A stretch of DNA of 64,000 bases, from assembly GCF_000241325.1 (NCBI RefSeq), contig NZ_BAEI01000039.1, positions 1 to 64,000 on the forward strand, read 5' to 3'. The DNA is from Gordonia polyisoprenivorans NBRC 16320 = JCM 10675. GTDB taxonomy: Bacteria; Actinomycetota; Actinomycetes; Mycobacteriales; Mycobacteriaceae. Position 1 is the first letter of the stretch, and every line of letters begins with the position of its first letter. Below, piece after piece: positions 1 through 8,042 of the stretch. The notes beneath the pieces were generated by a model, which saw nothing but the letters and a program-made list of their open reading frames with translations, had not been told where the DNA came from and did not search any database. Position numbers and translations under genes: made by a program.

Positions 1-240
1 CCGGCCGAGTCTCTCGGCATGCTCGATGACCGAACCCCACACGCCGGTCTCGGACCGACCAGCGAGATGCTCACGAAACACCCGCTCCGCCAGCGCCGCG
101 GCAGCCAGGACCGTCCGGGCCTCGTACTTGCGGGACTCGCGCAGCAGATCCGGGCCGATCTCGATGAGCTCATCGCGCGACATCGACGTGATCGCGGCAG
201 CGTCGGCATCCGGATCGGTGAACGTCAACACACTCGACAT
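1..240 (-). CDS. hypothetical protein, N-terminal part (runs off the window)
   Basis: An ATG at 240 (minus strand) is preceded by a strong GGAGGGGAGG ribosome site and opens a frame that stays open to the window edge, giving 80 residues. The visible part begins MSSVLTFTDPDADAAAITSM and continues as an alanine- and arginine-rich helical segment with no recognised motif. I considered the N-terminus of a DUF222/HNH (13E12-type) protein, common in these genera, but saw no signature. The gene is divergent from the repeat region at 409-986. The product is unknown; that it is a real gene rests on the ribosome site and codon pattern. Confidence 0.6.
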   Translation of the reverse strand, partial: MSSVLTFTDPDADAAAITSMSRDELIEIGPDLLRESRKYEARTVLAAAALAERVFREHLAGRSETGVWGSVIEHAERLGR

Positions 241-1045
241 CCGAACAACCTCCCCTCCGCAGCGATCGAACCTTATGGGCACAAGTGTACGAAGTGGTAC
301 CGACAAAACCGGTCCGGCTAACGTCAGCTCGACAGAATTTGTGGACAACTATTCTCCGGCGCGTCGAGCGGGTAGTGGATGTGGTTGCGATACTTGTCAT
401 CTCACCATGGTCTCGAGGCTCGCCGCACGCGGCTCGCACCTCGACCACCGGGGGAAGGGTCGACCATCGGTCAGGAAATGCGCCGTCGGTCAGGAAACGG
501 CCGTCATCCGTTCCGATGGTCGAGGTGCCGAGGAGCGCCAGCGACGAGCCTCGAGACCCCTCTCGCCGATGAGTATTCGCACCACTCGGTTAGCCGGAAC
601 CAGCGCCGGCGCAGTCGGTCTCGAGGCTCGCCGCACGCGGCTCGCACCTCGACCATCGGGGGAGGAGGGCAAGCGTCGGGAGGTGGAAGCGCTCCACCAT
701 CGGGGGGATGGAGCGAGCGTCGGTCAGAAAATACGCCGTCGTTCTACTCCGATGGTCGAGGTGCCGAGGAGCGATAGCGACGAGCCTCGAGACCCCTCTC
801 GCCGATGAGTATCCGCACCACTCGGTTAGCCGGAACCAGCTCCGCTGCAGGCGGTCTCGAGGCTCGCCGCACGCGGCTCGCACCTCGACCATCGGGGGAG
901 GAGGGCCAAGCGTCGGGTGATGGAAGTGCTCGACCACCGGGGGAAGGGGCGAGCGTCGGGTGATGGAAGTGCTCGACCATCGGGCGGGCGGCATGGGTAC
1001 GGCGAACATGCGAGACGCCGGATTCCGCGACGGTAGGATCGGCGC
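241..1045. other. intergenic region with repeats, no gene seen
   Basis: About 800 bases separate the partial gene at the left edge from the RidA-like gene. The segment is largely made of the tandem and inverted repeats described at 409-986. Several frames are open through it on both strands, but their translations are arginine- and serine-rich and simply repeat with the DNA repeats. None has a ribosome site or a family resemblance. Bases 241-408 contain no repeat copy that I could see and probably hold the promoter of the left-edge gene. Confidence 0.7.
409..986. repeat. tandem 236-bp repeat built from inverted intergenic elements
   Basis: One element begins GGTCTCGAGGCTCG and ends CTCGACCA(C/T)C. 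It occurs at about 409-454, 617-662 and 853-902. The same element in reverse orientation, beginning GATGGTCGAGGTGCCGAGG, lies at 515-558 and 751-794. The unit 515-750 is followed by a diverged copy at 751-986, and 409-514 is a partial earlier copy. At the right end a 33-base segment starting AGCGTCGGGTGATGG is itself duplicated at 909-941 and 952-984. Adjacent inverted copies can fold into long hairpins. From memory, elements of this GGTCTCGAGGCTCG type are scattered between genes in Gordonia and Rhodococcus; their function is not known to me. Confidence 0.85.
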
Positions 1046-1444
1046 ATGTCGAGAGTGCACCTCAATGGATCTACGACCCTGCACGACGGTGGATTTCCGT
1101 ATAGTTCGACGGTGTCGCCGGGCCCGCTGCTCTTCACGGCCGGGATCAGCCCGCTGGATGAGAACGGTGCGGTGATCGAGCCCGGCGATGTCGTCGCGCA
1201 GGTGCGCGCGTGTCTGGGGAACCTGGCGGCGGTGCTGGGCGAGCAGGGGGCGACGTTCGGCGACGTGGCCAAGCTGACAGTTTATGTGGCAGAACCTCTT
1301 CAGGCGGATCTGTACGTCGCATGGGAAGCGGTGAGTGCCGAGTTCGATGTAGTCCCGCCGACGATGATGATGGGTGTGTCGGTCTTGCCGTACGACGGGC
1401 AGGTCGTCGAGGTCGACGCGGTGGCCGCGCCGCCGCAGTCGTGA
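1046..1444 (+). CDS. RidA/YjgF/UK114-family protein
   Basis: This 132-residue protein has the size and fold signature of the RidA family: an N-terminal FPYSSTV segment, a central LLFTAGISPLDENG stretch, the helical VRACLGNLAAVLGEQGATFGDV segment in two parts, then KLTVYVAE. The family includes enamine/imine deaminases that remove reactive 2-aminoacrylate, acting as trimers in the cytosol. The conserved substrate-binding Arg near the C-terminus (Arg105 in E. coli RidA, in a PxR context) is not visible: here the segment reads PPTMMMGVSVL. It may therefore belong to a Rid subfamily without deaminase activity. The winged-helix gene follows 14 bases later and is probably cotranscribed. Confidence 0.85.
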   Translation: MSRVHLNGSTTLHDGGFPYSSTVSPGPLLFTAGISPLDENGAVIEPGDVVAQVRACLGNLAAVLGEQGATFGDVAKLTVYVAEPLQADLYVAWEAVSAEFDVVPPTMMMGVSVLPYDGQVVEVDAVAAPPQS

Positions 1445-1458
1445 GCGGGGGAGCGACC

Positions 1459-2661
1459 ATGAGTGGTGCGCGACCACGGATCACCGATGCCCAGCGCCGA
1501 AACCGGTTGCTGCGCAGACACTGTCTCGCAGAAGGTCACCACGCCGCGTCGGTGGTCGACGCTGCCGCGGCCGTCGTCGGATTGCACGCGACGACGCCGT
1601 CGACGGTGTATCTCTCGGCGTGGGCGCGGATCGACGGTTTCAATACCGACAGCATGAGCGCGGCCCTCTACGGTGACCGAACGCTGATCAAGCAACTGGC
1701 CATGCGCCGAACACTTTTCGTGTTCCCCGACGGCATCCTTCCCGACGCGGTCGGGGCGATCGGTGCGCGGGTCGCGGCCTCCGAGCGAACCAACATGCTG
1801 CGTGATCTTCGCCGCGCCGAGGACATCGCCGATCCCGAAGGGTGGATCGATGACGCACGTGCCGCGGTGCTCGCCGCGTTCGCCGACGGCACCACGATGA
1901 CGTCGGCGGAACTGCGTGCTCGCGTGCCGGAGTTCGATCGGCAGGTCGTCGTGAGCCCGGGCAAATCATACGGCGGTTCGAGTCCGTTGCTCCCGCGAGT
2001 TCTCAACATGTGCAGTGCTGCAGGAGAAGTCGTACGCGGTCCCAACAACGGGGGCTGGCACGTGTCGAGGCCGTCGTGGTCGGCGATGGACCGCTGGCTC
2101 GGCAGACCGCTCGACGTCCCCGATCCCGCCACCGCACACATTGCACTCATCCGGCGATGGCTCGCGCGATTCGGTCCGGGTACCGAGACCGATCTCGTCT
2201 GGTGGCTGGGATCGACCAAACGCGATGTGCGACAAGCGCTGGCGTCGCTCGACGTTGTCGAGGTCGATCTCGACGACGGTTCCGTCGGGTATGTCCTCGC
2301 CGACGATCTGCCCGGCGGCCCCGACGACGATCCGCTGCCGCCCGAAGCCCTCCTGTTGCCCGAACTCGACCCGACGACCATGGGTCACAAGGTGCGCGAC
2401 TTCTACCTCGGCCCACACGTCGATGCCATCTTCGATCGCAACGGCAACGGCGGCCAGACGGTGTGGTGGGACGGGCGGATCGTCGGCGGCTGGCATCGAG
2501 AGGCCGGCACACGGGTAGAGGTCCACCTCTTCGAGAAGTTGCCCGCGGCTGCACGTCGAGCCGTCGCCGCCCGCGCCGATGCCCTGTCGGAGTGGCTCGG
2601 TGAGGTGCCCTTCCGGCCCGGCTACCCACCGCCCTACCTGCGCGAACTGCGGGCGCGATGA
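1459..2661 (+). CDS. winged-helix DNA-binding protein, AlkZ/YcaQ-like (HTH_42)
   Basis: The 400-residue product resembles the HTH_42 (PF06224) family, which holds the bacterial DNA glycosylases AlkZ and YcaQ/AlkX that repair alkylated or crosslinked DNA. The N-terminus has the family start (ITDAQRRNRLLRRH, then VVGLHATTPSTVYLSAWAR), and the C-terminus ends PFRPGYPPPYLRELRAR. In characterised members the segment after VGL carries the catalytic Q-x-Q or Q-x-D pair. Here it reads L-H-A-T, so catalysis may differ or be lost. The ATG at 1459 follows a GGGGGAG ribosome site. Many actinobacteria encode several such paralogues of unknown role, so a repair function is only inferred. Confidence 0.8.
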   Translation: MSGARPRITDAQRRNRLLRRHCLAEGHHAASVVDAAAAVVGLHATTPSTVYLSAWARIDGFNTDSMSAALYGDRTLIKQLAMRRTLFVFPDGILPDAVGAIGARVAASERTNMLRDLRRAEDIADPEGWIDDARAAVLAAFADGTTMTSAELRARVPEFDRQVVVSPGKSYGGSSPLLPRVLNMCSAAGEVVRGPNNGGWHVSRPSWSAMDRWLGRPLDVPDPATAHIALIRRWLARFGPGTETDLVWWLGSTKRDVRQALASLDVVEVDLDDGSVGYVLADDLPGGPDDDPLPPEALLLPELDPTTMGHKVRDFYLGPHVDAIFDRNGNGGQTVWWDGRIVGGWHREAGTRVEVHLFEKLPAAARRAVAARADALSEWLGEVPFRPGYPPPYLRELRAR

Positions 2662-2737
2662 ATTCCGGTGCCGTCGCCGGTCAGTCTCTGGAGGTCCGCG
2701 CACCCACACCGCGCACACCCACACCCAGGAGGTTCCG

Positions 2738-3448
2738 ATGACCGCACCGACCCACCCGGAAGCCGACCGAGGTCTACCGCCCGTTGCCGATGAGGCGACG
2801 TGGCGGGCCGCACTCGCCGACCTGCGCCGTCGCGAGAAAGCTGCTACCCGTGAGCTCGACGCCATCGCCGCGCAACGTCGCCAACTGCCGATGGTCGAGG
2901 TCGCCGACCACACGCTCACCGGCGCCGACGGCCCGACATCACTGTCGGAGATCTTCGCCGGCAGGTCACAATTGATCACCTACCACCACATGTGGAACGA
3001 CGGCGCCGAGTTCCAATGCCCCGGATGCACCGGATTCACCTCGCAATTCACCCGACTGGAGTTCCTCCAGAACTATGACGCGCGGTTCGTGATCGTCACC
3101 AACGGTCCGATCGACGAGGCGTTGGCCTACAAGCGGCGAGTCGGCAACCAGATGGAGTGGTTCTCCGCCGCGGGCACCGACTTCGGTGCCGAGATGGACG
3201 CCGCACCCGGAGGCGGGTTCGCGGTCAACGTGTTCATACGCGACGGGGACCGTGTCTACCGCACCTGGCACACCAACGGCCGGGGCACCGAGCAGCTGAG
3301 CCACACCTTCGCATTGATCGACCTGCTCCCTTGGGGACGACAGGAGGTGTGGCAGGACTCCCCGGACGGCTGGCCGCAACGCCCCACCTACTCCGGATGG
3401 GCGGGCAGCGAGCAGATCGCCGACAGCTATGGAGAGGGCCCGCGATGA
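2738..3448 (+). CDS. DUF899 family thioredoxin-like protein
   Basis: A 236-residue protein starting at an ATG with a perfect AGGAGG site five bases upstream. The core matches the DUF899 (PF05988) pattern: a helical N-terminus (DEATWRAALADLRRREKAATR), QLPMVEV, then a thioredoxin-like block with YHHMWNDGAEFQCPGCTGFT. That CPGC-type pair is typical of the family. The biochemical role is not established. The start codon of the SRPBCC gene overlaps its stop (ATGA), a pair order often seen in actinobacteria, so the two are translationally coupled. Confidence 0.85.
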   Translation: MTAPTHPEADRGLPPVADEATWRAALADLRRREKAATRELDAIAAQRRQLPMVEVADHTLTGADGPTSLSEIFAGRSQLITYHHMWNDGAEFQCPGCTGFTSQFTRLEFLQNYDARFVIVTNGPIDEALAYKRRVGNQMEWFSAAGTDFGAEMDAAPGGGFAVNVFIRDGDRVYRTWHTNGRGTEQLSHTFALIDLLPWGRQEVWQDSPDGWPQRPTYSGWAGSEQIADSYGEGPR

Positions 3449-3957
3449 GCGCCAACCGCACCCAGCCCGACACCCCCGATCAGCCCGACACCGAGTCGAT
3501 GACCGTCACGCGTCACGTCGACGCCCCTCCGCAGGCGGTCTTCGCCCTGCTCTGCGACCCGGTCCGACACCAGGAGACCGAACCGACGGACTGGGTGCGC
3601 GACGCCATCGACACCGCGCCGATCACCCGGCCCGGACAGATCTTCGCGGTCAACATGTTTCTCGAACAGGCCGGCGGGCACTACGTGATCCACAACCTGG
3701 TCACCGCATACGAACCCGACCGGGTCATCGCGTGGCTGCCCGGGCAGCTCAACGACTCCGGCGACCACGAATCCGGCGGCTGGTGGTGGCGTTACGAGCT
3801 CACACCCGACGAGGACGGCACCGTGGTGCGGCTCACCTATGACTGGACGAACACGCCGTCGGCCTTCCGCGAGCAGGTCGGCGGCATGCCGCCCTTCGGC
3901 CGCGGCTTTCTCGAGCAGTCTCTGGCCAGTCTCGACGCCGCGCTCTCCCGGACCTGA
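3445..3957 (+). CDS. SRPBCC (START/Bet v1-like) domain protein
   Basis: The 170-residue product has the SRPBCC helix-grip pattern: TVTRHVDAPPQAVFALLCDP at the start, a central YEPDRVIAWLPGQ, then TVVRLTYDWTNTPSAFRE. This fold binds hydrophobic ligands; the ligand here cannot be read from the sequence. The ATG overlaps the stop of the DUF899 gene by four bases. No promoter is visible between them, so they are one operon. The next gene, phoP, begins 101 bases downstream with its own regulatory region. Confidence 0.8.
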   Translation: MSANRTQPDTPDQPDTESMTVTRHVDAPPQAVFALLCDPVRHQETEPTDWVRDAIDTAPITRPGQIFAVNMFLEQAGGHYVIHNLVTAYEPDRVIAWLPGQLNDSGDHESGGWWWRYELTPDEDGTVVRLTYDWTNTPSAFREQVGGMPPFGRGFLEQSLASLDAALSRT

Positions 3958-3996
3958 GCGGCCGCCCGCAGTCTGCCCATCGCCGCTGGTCAGGCC

Positions 3997-4036
3997 TTAC
4001 AGAAAGCTCCCAGCCGGATGTCAGCCGCATGGCAGA
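3997..4036 (+). promoter_or_regulatory. putative PhoP box: four 7-mers at exact 11-bp spacing
   Basis: Upstream of phoP lie TTACAGA (3997), TCCCAGC (4008), TGTCAGC (4019) and TGGCAGA (4030). Each is a 7-mer with CAG in the same place, separated by 4 bases, so the period is exactly 11. Mycobacterial PhoP is known to bind direct repeats of the form TCACAGC-N4-TCACAGC. The array ends 22 bases before the chosen start, so I infer autoregulation of phoP. Confidence 0.6.
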
Positions 4037-4058
4037 CTGAGGGCGGAAGGTGATACAC

Positions 4059-4763
4059 GTGAGCGAAACGGGTCAGGGAGCGAAGGTCCTCGTCGTCGAC
4101 GACGAGGCGAACATTCGTGAATTGCTATCAGTGTCATTGAAGTTCCAGGGCTACGAGGTGGAGACCGCCGCGGGCGGCCCCGAGGCCATCGACCGATGCC
4201 GCAACTTCAAACCCGACGTCCTCATCCTCGACGTGATGATGCCGGGGATGGACGGTTTCGGTCTGCTGCGGCGCCTCCGCGCCGACGGGATCTCGGCGCC
4301 CGCGCTGTTCCTATCGGCCAAGGATTCGGTCGAGGACAAGGTCAACGGACTCACCGTCGGCGGCGACGATTACGTCACCAAACCGTTCAGCCTCGAAGAG
4401 GTGGTGGCGCGGTTGCAGGTCCTGTTGCGGCGCAGCGGTTTCGACGAGCGAGCCAAAGAGGTCTCGCGGGTCACCTTCGCCGACCTCGAACTCGACGACG
4501 AGACCCACGAGGTGTGGAAGGCCGGCAAGCTGATCTCGTTGTCGCCGACCGAGTTCACCCTCCTGCGCTACTTCATGGTCAACGCGGGCACCGTGCTGTC
4601 CAAGCCACGCATCCTCGACCACGTCTGGAACTACGACTTCGGGGGCGAGGTCAACGTCGTCGAGTCCTATGTCTCCTACCTGCGCCGCAAACTCGATTAC
4701 GGTGTCACGCCGCTGATCCACACCTTGCGTGGCGTCGGATACGTCATGCGGGAGCCGCGGTGA
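4059..4763 (+). CDS. phoP: two-component response regulator PhoP
   Basis: A 234-residue OmpR-family regulator that closely matches mycobacterial PhoP through its length, including ELLSVSLKFQG, DVMMPGMDGFG and ESYVSYLRRK. The receiver domain (about 8-120) has acidic residues D14/D15, the phospho-acceptor D58 and the VTKPFS lysine. The winged-helix effector domain spans about 135-232. I chose the GTG at 4059 because GGAAGG lies eight bases upstream; an earlier in-frame GTG at 4050 overlaps that site. phoR follows. PhoP in mycobacteria controls lipid synthesis, secretion, and acid and metal responses; the regulon here is unknown apart from the repeats before phoP and phoD. Confidence 0.93.
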   Translation: MSETGQGAKVLVVDDEANIRELLSVSLKFQGYEVETAAGGPEAIDRCRNFKPDVLILDVMMPGMDGFGLLRRLRADGISAPALFLSAKDSVEDKVNGLTVGGDDYVTKPFSLEEVVARLQVLLRRSGFDERAKEVSRVTFADLELDDETHEVWKAGKLISLSPTEFTLLRYFMVNAGTVLSKPRILDHVWNYDFGGEVNVVESYVSYLRRKLDYGVTPLIHTLRGVGYVMREPR

Positions 4764-4767
4764 GCCT

Positions 4768-4793
4768 GAACCCACATGGCCCGAACCCACATG
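4768..4793. repeat. 11-bp direct repeat between phoP and phoR
   Basis: GAACCCACATG occurs at 4768-4778 and again at 4783-4793, just after the phoP stop codon. It looks like a small slippage duplication. No regulatory role is evident. Confidence 0.5.
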
Positions 4794-4827
4794 ACACGGA
4801 TCGGACCGATTGCGGCACGGTATCCCC

Positions 4828-6330
4828 ATGAGCGTTCGCACCCGATCGGCAGCGCCGCCGGCCGACCCACCGGCAGGTGCCCCGGCAGCCCCACCCGCGA
4901 CGAAGGCGGCAAAGATCCGCACACGTGGTGTTCCGCTGCGTATTTCGCTGGTCGCGCTCACCATGGTGCTGGTGGCGTTCGGGTTGCTGGTGTCAGGAAT
5001 CGCGGTGACCTCGGCGATGCGCTCGGACCTGCTCTCGCGCACCGATCAGGGTCTGGTGTCGGCGGTGGGGACCTGGGCCAAACCCCGCAACCCGGACATG
5101 GATCAGACGCAGGGCCCGCCCATCGGACCGCGCCGGCCACCATCGTCGTTCTTCGTGATGACCACCCTCAACTCCGGGCAGGTCATCTCCAACGCCAACG
5201 ATTTCACCCACACCCCCGACCTCAGCGGACTGCCCGATGGCAACGTCTCGCCGACGACGGTCGGGTCGCAAGACGGTGACGGCCCGCAGTGGCGTGTCAT
5301 CAAACACATTGGCCCCGACGGGGTTTCCGTGGTGGCCGTGCCGCTCTCCGATGTGAACAAGACCCTGTCACGACTGATGTGGCTGCAGTTCGGCATCGGC
5401 GCGGCCGTGGTCGTGGTCCTCGGCGTGCTCAGCTATCTGGTGGTCCGGTCGAGCCTGCGGCCACTGCGCCGGGTCGAGGAGACCGCCCACGCGATCGCCG
5501 CGGGCAACCTCAACATGCGGGTGGCCCCGGGCCCGCCCAACACCGAGGTCGGTAGCCTCTCCGCCTCGCTCAACACGATGCTCGGCCAGATCCAGCACGC
5601 CTTCGCCACGACGGCCGCCTCCGAACAGCAGGCGCGGCACTCCGAGGAGAAGATGCGGCGCTTTGTCGCCGACGCCAGCCACGAACTCCGCACCCCGCTG
5701 ACCTCGATCAAGGGGTTTGCCGAGCTGTATCGGCAGGGCGCGGTCGCCGACCCGGGCGATGCGATGCGCCGGATCGACGACGAGGCCGGCCGCATGAAGC
5801 TCCTCGTCGAGGATCTGCTGATGCTCGCGCGGCTCGACGCCCACCGACCCCTCAATTCCGAGCCCGTCGACATGTTGATGCTGGCAGCCGACACCGTGCA
5901 GGCCTCGCGTGCCGCCGCCCCCGACCGGGAGATCCGGCTGCAGGTATCGCCGTCGGACGAACCGCCCGTCGTGCGCGGCGACTCGGCGCGGCTGGTGCAG
6001 GTCATCCGCAACCTCGTCAACAACGCCGTCGTCCACACCCCGCCGGAGGCGACGATCACCGTCGGCGTCGGCGTGCTCGACGGAGTCGGCGACGTGCTGG
6101 TCACCGTCACCGACACCGGTCAGGGCCTCACCCCCGACGAGCGCTCACACGTCTTCGAACGCTTCTATCGCGGCGACAGTTCGCGATCGCGGGGCGAGGG
6201 CGGTGGCAGCGGACTGGGCTTGTCGATCGTGGCCGCGCTGGTCGACGCGCAAGGTGGCCGCGTCGGGGTCGACTCGACGCCGGGCGAGGGCGCCTGCTTC
6301 TGGGTGCGGCTGCCGCGACTCGCGGACTGA
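4828..6330 (+). CDS. phoR: sensor histidine kinase PhoR
   Basis: A 500-residue membrane kinase partnered with PhoP. After a proline-rich cytoplasmic tail come TM1 (about 37-60), an extracytoplasmic sensor loop of about 120 residues, and TM2 (about 184-207). A HAMP linker follows (RPLRRVEETAHAIAAGNL). The dimerisation domain has FVADASHELRTPLTSIKGF with the phospho-acceptor His near 285. The ATPase domain has N-box NLVNNAVVHT, DTGQGL, and GGGSGLGLSIV. The ATG at 4828 is used; a TTG 18 bases earlier is possible. It lies 64 bases after phoP and is presumably cotranscribed with it. Confidence 0.92.
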   Translation: MSVRTRSAAPPADPPAGAPAAPPATKAAKIRTRGVPLRISLVALTMVLVAFGLLVSGIAVTSAMRSDLLSRTDQGLVSAVGTWAKPRNPDMDQTQGPPIGPRRPPSSFFVMTTLNSGQVISNANDFTHTPDLSGLPDGNVSPTTVGSQDGDGPQWRVIKHIGPDGVSVVAVPLSDVNKTLSRLMWLQFGIGAAVVVVLGVLSYLVVRSSLRPLRRVEETAHAIAAGNLNMRVAPGPPNTEVGSLSASLNTMLGQIQHAFATTAASEQQARHSEEKMRRFVADASHELRTPLTSIKGFAELYRQGAVADPGDAMRRIDDEAGRMKLLVEDLLMLARLDAHRPLNSEPVDMLMLAADTVQASRAAAPDREIRLQVSPSDEPPVVRGDSARLVQVIRNLVNNAVVHTPPEATITVGVGVLDGVGDVLVTVTDTGQGLTPDERSHVFERFYRGDSSRSRGEGGGSGLGLSIVAALVDAQGGRVGVDSTPGEGACFWVRLPRLAD

Positions 6331-6338
6331 CCGGCACC

Positions 6339-6356
6339 GTCACCCCCACGTCACCC
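6339..6356 (+). promoter_or_regulatory. putative PHO-like direct repeat before phoD
   Basis: CGTCACCC occurs twice with an 11-bp period (GTCACCC at 6339-6345 and 6350-6356), 25 bases before the phoD start. Streptomyces PhoP boxes are 11-base direct-repeat units resembling GTTCACC, and phoD is a classical target there. The match is suggestive only, because the adjacent PhoP is of the mycobacterial type. Confidence 0.4.
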
Positions 6357-6380
6357 GGAGTTCGCGGTCCCGTCGCCGGA

Positions 6381-8009
6381 ATGGGCGATTCTCACACCAT
6401 GCCCCCAGGATCTGTTGAACCGTCCACGTCCACACGATCTGCCGGCACCTCCACCCGTCGTGAGTTGCTACGTGCGGCGGCGATCGGTGCGCTGGTACTG
6501 CCCACCGGATCGGTGATCGCCGGCCGCGCGAGCGCCGCACCCGCCTCACCGGGCCTGCTGCGTTCGCGCCCACGCCTGACCCACGGGGTGGCCGCGGGCG
6601 ATCAGAGCGCGAGCGGCGCGGTGGTATGGGCACGCTCGGACTCGCCGGCCCGAATGATCGTGGAGACCTCGGCCACCGAAACCTTCCGCAACACACGGAC
6701 TTTCACGGGCCCGCTGCTGACCCCGCTGACCGACGGCACCGGCCGGGTGCGGGTCGCCGGACTCCCACCGGGACAGACCGTCCACTACCGGGTTCACCTC
6801 GAAGGCCCCACCGGTGCGGTCGGCGAGCCCGTCACCGGCATGTTCCGTACCGCCCCGGTCACCGCCGGCGACGTGCACTTCCTCTGGTCGGGTGATGTCG
6901 TCGGGCAGGGCTGGGGAATCAACCCCGACATCGGTGGCCTCCCCGTCTTCGGGGTGATGGCCGACCGCGCACCGGACTTCTTCATCCACTCCGGCGACGC
7001 CATCTACGCCGACAACACCATCGACCCCACCCAGAAGCAGAACAACGGGCAGCTCTACCGCAGCATCACCACACCCGCCAAAGCGCATGTGGCACAAACC
7101 GTCGACGACTTCCGCGGCAACTACGCCTACAACCTGACCGACGGAAACTACCGGCGATTCGCCGCGAGCGTCGGCCAGCTCATCCAGTGGGATGACCACG
7201 AGGTACTCAACAACTGGTACCCGGGGGAAAACCTGACCGGCCAGAAACGAGACGGTTACACCCAGACCGACGTCAACACCCTGGCCCGTAACGCGCGACA
7301 GGCCTGGCGCGAATGGCAGCCGGTCTCCGAGGCCACCGAAAACCGGGTGTACCGCAAGGTCTCCCACGGTCCGCTGCTCGACGTCTTCCTGCTCGACATG
7401 CGCACCTACAAGGACCCGAATCCGGCCAACTGGTCGACCACCGACGACGGCGGCATCCTCGGTGCCGAACAGACGCGCTGGCTCATCGACTCGCTGCGAT
7501 CGTCGAGGGCGACCTGGAAGGTGATCGCCAACGACCTGCCGATCAGCATCGTCGTTCCCGATGCGCTGTCCGATCCACGTCACGGCCCGAAGTCGATGGA
7601 GGCGGTGGCACAAGGGGATCCGGGCGCGCCCCGTGGCCGGGAGATCGCCTTCTCGAAGGTGTTTTCGCAGACCAAGAACGTCACCGGCAAGGTGTTCCTC
7701 ACCGCCGACGTCCACTACACCGCGGCCATCTCCTACGAGCCCGACCGCGCCACCTTCCGCGACTTCTCCCCGTTCTGGGAGTTCGTCAGCGGACCCCTGC
7801 ACGCCGGCGCGTTCCCGGTCAGCCCGCTCGACGCCACGTTCGGCCCGCGCTACGAGTACGTCCACGCCCCGCAGAAGGCCAACACCTCACCGGCGGAAGG
7901 CTTTCAGCACTTCGGGGAGGTCCGCATCGCCAAGGACACCAAGGTCCTCACCGTCGCCCTCTGCGACTCCCACGGACAGGTGTTGTACACCAAGGAGTTG
8001 ACGCCCTGA
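6381..8009 (+). CDS. phoD: PhoD-like alkaline phosphatase/phosphodiesterase, Tat-exported
   Basis: A 542-residue protein with a Tat signal (TRRELLRAAAIGALVLP, twin Arg at 26-27) and a signal-peptidase-like ASAAP end. An N-terminal PhoD domain (LTHGVAAGDQSASGAVVWARS) is followed by the metallophosphatase core with FFIHSGDAIYADN, QWDDHEVLNNW and LTADVHYTA. These carry the expected metal ligands. PhoD enzymes release phosphate from organic esters outside the cell, usually with Ca and Fe. The ATG at 6381 has only a weak upstream site and 6399 is an alternative; both keep the signal. It follows phoR by 50 bases, so it may be in the PhoP regulon. Confidence 0.9.
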   Translation: MGDSHTMPPGSVEPSTSTRSAGTSTRRELLRAAAIGALVLPTGSVIAGRASAAPASPGLLRSRPRLTHGVAAGDQSASGAVVWARSDSPARMIVETSATETFRNTRTFTGPLLTPLTDGTGRVRVAGLPPGQTVHYRVHLEGPTGAVGEPVTGMFRTAPVTAGDVHFLWSGDVVGQGWGINPDIGGLPVFGVMADRAPDFFIHSGDAIYADNTIDPTQKQNNGQLYRSITTPAKAHVAQTVDDFRGNYAYNLTDGNYRRFAASVGQLIQWDDHEVLNNWYPGENLTGQKRDGYTQTDVNTLARNARQAWREWQPVSEATENRVYRKVSHGPLLDVFLLDMRTYKDPNPANWSTTDDGGILGAEQTRWLIDSLRSSRATWKVIANDLPISIVVPDALSDPRHGPKSMEAVAQGDPGAPRGREIAFSKVFSQTKNVTGKVFLTADVHYTAAISYEPDRATFRDFSPFWEFVSGPLHAGAFPVSPLDATFGPRYEYVHAPQKANTSPAEGFQHFGEVRIAKDTKVLTVALCDSHGQVLYTKELTP

Positions 8010-8042
8010 CCAGATGCGCGCCGACGAGCCGATCGGGTGCGC

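Noticed and set aside
26..1477. Long open frames on both strands across the repeat region
   Set aside because: Their translations repeat with the DNA repeats, are Arg/Ser-rich, overlap each other and the RidA-like gene, and lack ribosome sites.
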